In this document: positions 63,267 through 64,000 of the stretch, in pieces | Layout of the letters: each line of letters opens with the position of its first letter | How positions within the stretch are numbered: the first letter of the stretch is position 1 | Notes under the pieces: model-generated | The model's input: only the letters and a program-made list of their open reading frames with translations | What the model was told of the DNA's origin: nothing | Databases searched by the model: none | Source: Brevundimonas nasdae | GTDB lineage: Bacteria; Pseudomonadota; Alphaproteobacteria; Caulobacterales; Caulobacteraceae | Reading direction: 5' to 3' | NCBI RefSeq assembly: GCF_016654005.1 | Contig: NZ_JAEPWN010000005.1 | Location: forward strand, 186,001-250,000 | Length of the DNA: 64,000 bases | Made by a program: the position numbers and the translations under genes

Positions 63267-63494
63267 GGAGCCAATACTCTAGCTTGCAAGCCGCGCCACG
63301 GCCAGAAATCAGAGATCAGGTTTCTAGACAGGCCCGCTTAGAAGCCCGACTTGAGCGAATGCCAGCCAACCACCCCGGGGGGCCTTAGTCGCACCCCTAG
63401 TGATGTCCCCACTCAAGCCGCCGACGAGCCCTTTGAGCGGACCTTCCGAAGGTCAGCCTAGAGGCTGAGTCGGTAGTTTCTGGTTCGAATAAAA
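63267..63494. promoter_or_regulatory. Intergenic region between trbB and the cassette
   Basis: 228 bases without a gene, presumably holding the cassette promoter on the minus strand. No unmistakable -35/-10 pair or operator could be recognised. Confidence 0.4.
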
Positions 63495-64000
63495 TCAGGC
63501 CAGGAGGCTGATCGCGTAGCCGTCGTCGCCCAAAGGCTCGACACCGAGTACGGCCTGGACCTGCCGTCCGGAGGCGGTACGACGGATGTGGACAATCCGA
63601 TCGACGGCCTGTGCGATCGCCCGACGCGGTGTTCGCGACGAAACTTCCGCGATTAGGTCCTCCATACGACGCAGAACATCGTCGGCCGAGTTGGCGTGAA
63701 GGGTCGACAGGCCGCCGGGATGGCCCGTGTTCCAGCTCTTGAGAGTCTCCAGCGCCGCCGCACCGTCGCGCATTTCACCGACGACGATTCGATCGGGTCG
63801 CATCCGCAGCGCGTCCCGAACCAGGTCGACCACGCCGATCGAGATTGGCTGACGGCGCGTCAGCACCGACACGGTGTCCCAGGCTGAACACTGAAGCTCT
63901 GGCGTATCCTCGACGAGGAAGACCCGATCCCGTGCGAAGGCCGGCTCCGCAAGAACGGCGTTGGCGAGCGTGGTCTTGCCGGATCCGGTGCCTCCCGAGA
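63495..64000 (-). CDS. trbB: TrbB/VirB11-like ATPase (5' end beyond window)
   Basis: The last ~168 codons are visible. Walker A GGTGSGKTT lies at the window edge; VFLVEDTPELQCSA, RMRPDRIVVGEMRDGAAAL (Walker B-like and Asp box), and WNTGHPGGLSTLHANSA (His box) follow, all hallmarks of VirB11/TrbB traffic ATPases. The hexameric ATPase switches the machine between pilus assembly and DNA transfer. It should be the first trb gene, but the cassette at 60886-63266 separates it from trbC. Confidence 0.94.
   Translation of the reverse strand, partial: SGGTGSGKTTLANAVLAEPAFARDRVFLVEDTPELQCSAWDTVSVLTRRQPISIGVVDLVRDALRMRPDRIVVGEMRDGAAALETLKSWNTGHPGGLSTLHANSADDVLRRMEDLIAEVSSRTPRRAIAQAVDRIVHIRRTASGRQVQAVLGVEPLGDDGYAISLLA

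Overview
The window is GC-rich DNA from an alphaproteobacterium. The gene content (a trb-type conjugation operon with AlpA-like and excisionase-like regulators, a czc-type metal efflux operon, IS21 elements) fits an environmental Caulobacterales or Sphingomonadales-like host. That placement is an inference; no ribosomal RNA or core housekeeping gene is present to settle it. Nearly everything here is accessory DNA: parts of integrative or conjugative elements, two IS21-family insertion sequences, toxin-antitoxin loci, metal and arsenic resistance, an RTX toxin with its type I exporter, and at least one recognisable phage-defence system.

Layout. Positions 1-564 hold the 3' end of a tyrosine recombinase and an orphan abiE-type promoter with the first codons of its gene. 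An IS21 element (565-3070) interrupts that gene. From 3071 to 6525 lies a truncated second copy of an eight-gene block that occurs again, next to the conjugation genes, at 47851-51305; the two copies keep a constant offset of 44,780 bp. The truncated copy ends in an in-frame fusion between a RadC N-terminus and the C-terminal half of a lytic transglycosylase. Positions 7087-8171 are a patchwork of broken genes (nuclease-like, arsN1-like, IS481-like). Positions 8178-17877 encode a methyltransferase, a CzcCBA-type RND efflux operon, a divergent two-component system whose kinase is frameshifted, and a ferric-reductase-like membrane flavoprotein. A VIT-family transporter, an ACR3 arsenite exporter and the tail of arsC follow. 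This block stops at a 3' tRNA-Ala(GGC) fragment (19786-19832), which looks like an attachment site.

Positions 20164-22008 encode a complete AbiEi/AbiEii toxin-antitoxin pair with a palindromic operator, followed by an XRE regulator and a DUF5677 gene. Positions 23959-36373, all on the minus strand, form an RTX locus: HlyB and HlyD exporter proteins, two small envelope proteins, a toxin of about 2,287 residues split by a single in-frame stop codon, a toxin acyltransferase and a lipoprotein. Positions 36510-37581 hold divergent XRE and Ner-like regulators. A second IS21 element (about 37653-40220) has truncated a HEPN-like gene.

Positions 41314-47102 are a defence cluster: a MerR-like regulator, a short prokaryotic Argonaute and a TIR-APAZ protein (a SPARTA system), and a nucleotidyltransferase/winged-helix toxin-antitoxin-like pair with its own operator. 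Positions 47154-51562 are the intact copy of the duplicated block. It runs directly into a trb type IV secretion operon (traF, trbI, trbG, trbF, trbL, trbJ, trbE, trbD, trbC; 51556-60126). trbB lies at the right edge and is cut by the end of the window. Between trbC and trbB sits a two-gene cassette, a class III nucleotide-cyclase-like protein and a SEC-C/PD-(D/E)XK-like protein. It is flanked by a diverged remnant of a trbB 3' end, and it is the best candidate here for an undescribed cyclic-nucleotide or nuclease defence system.
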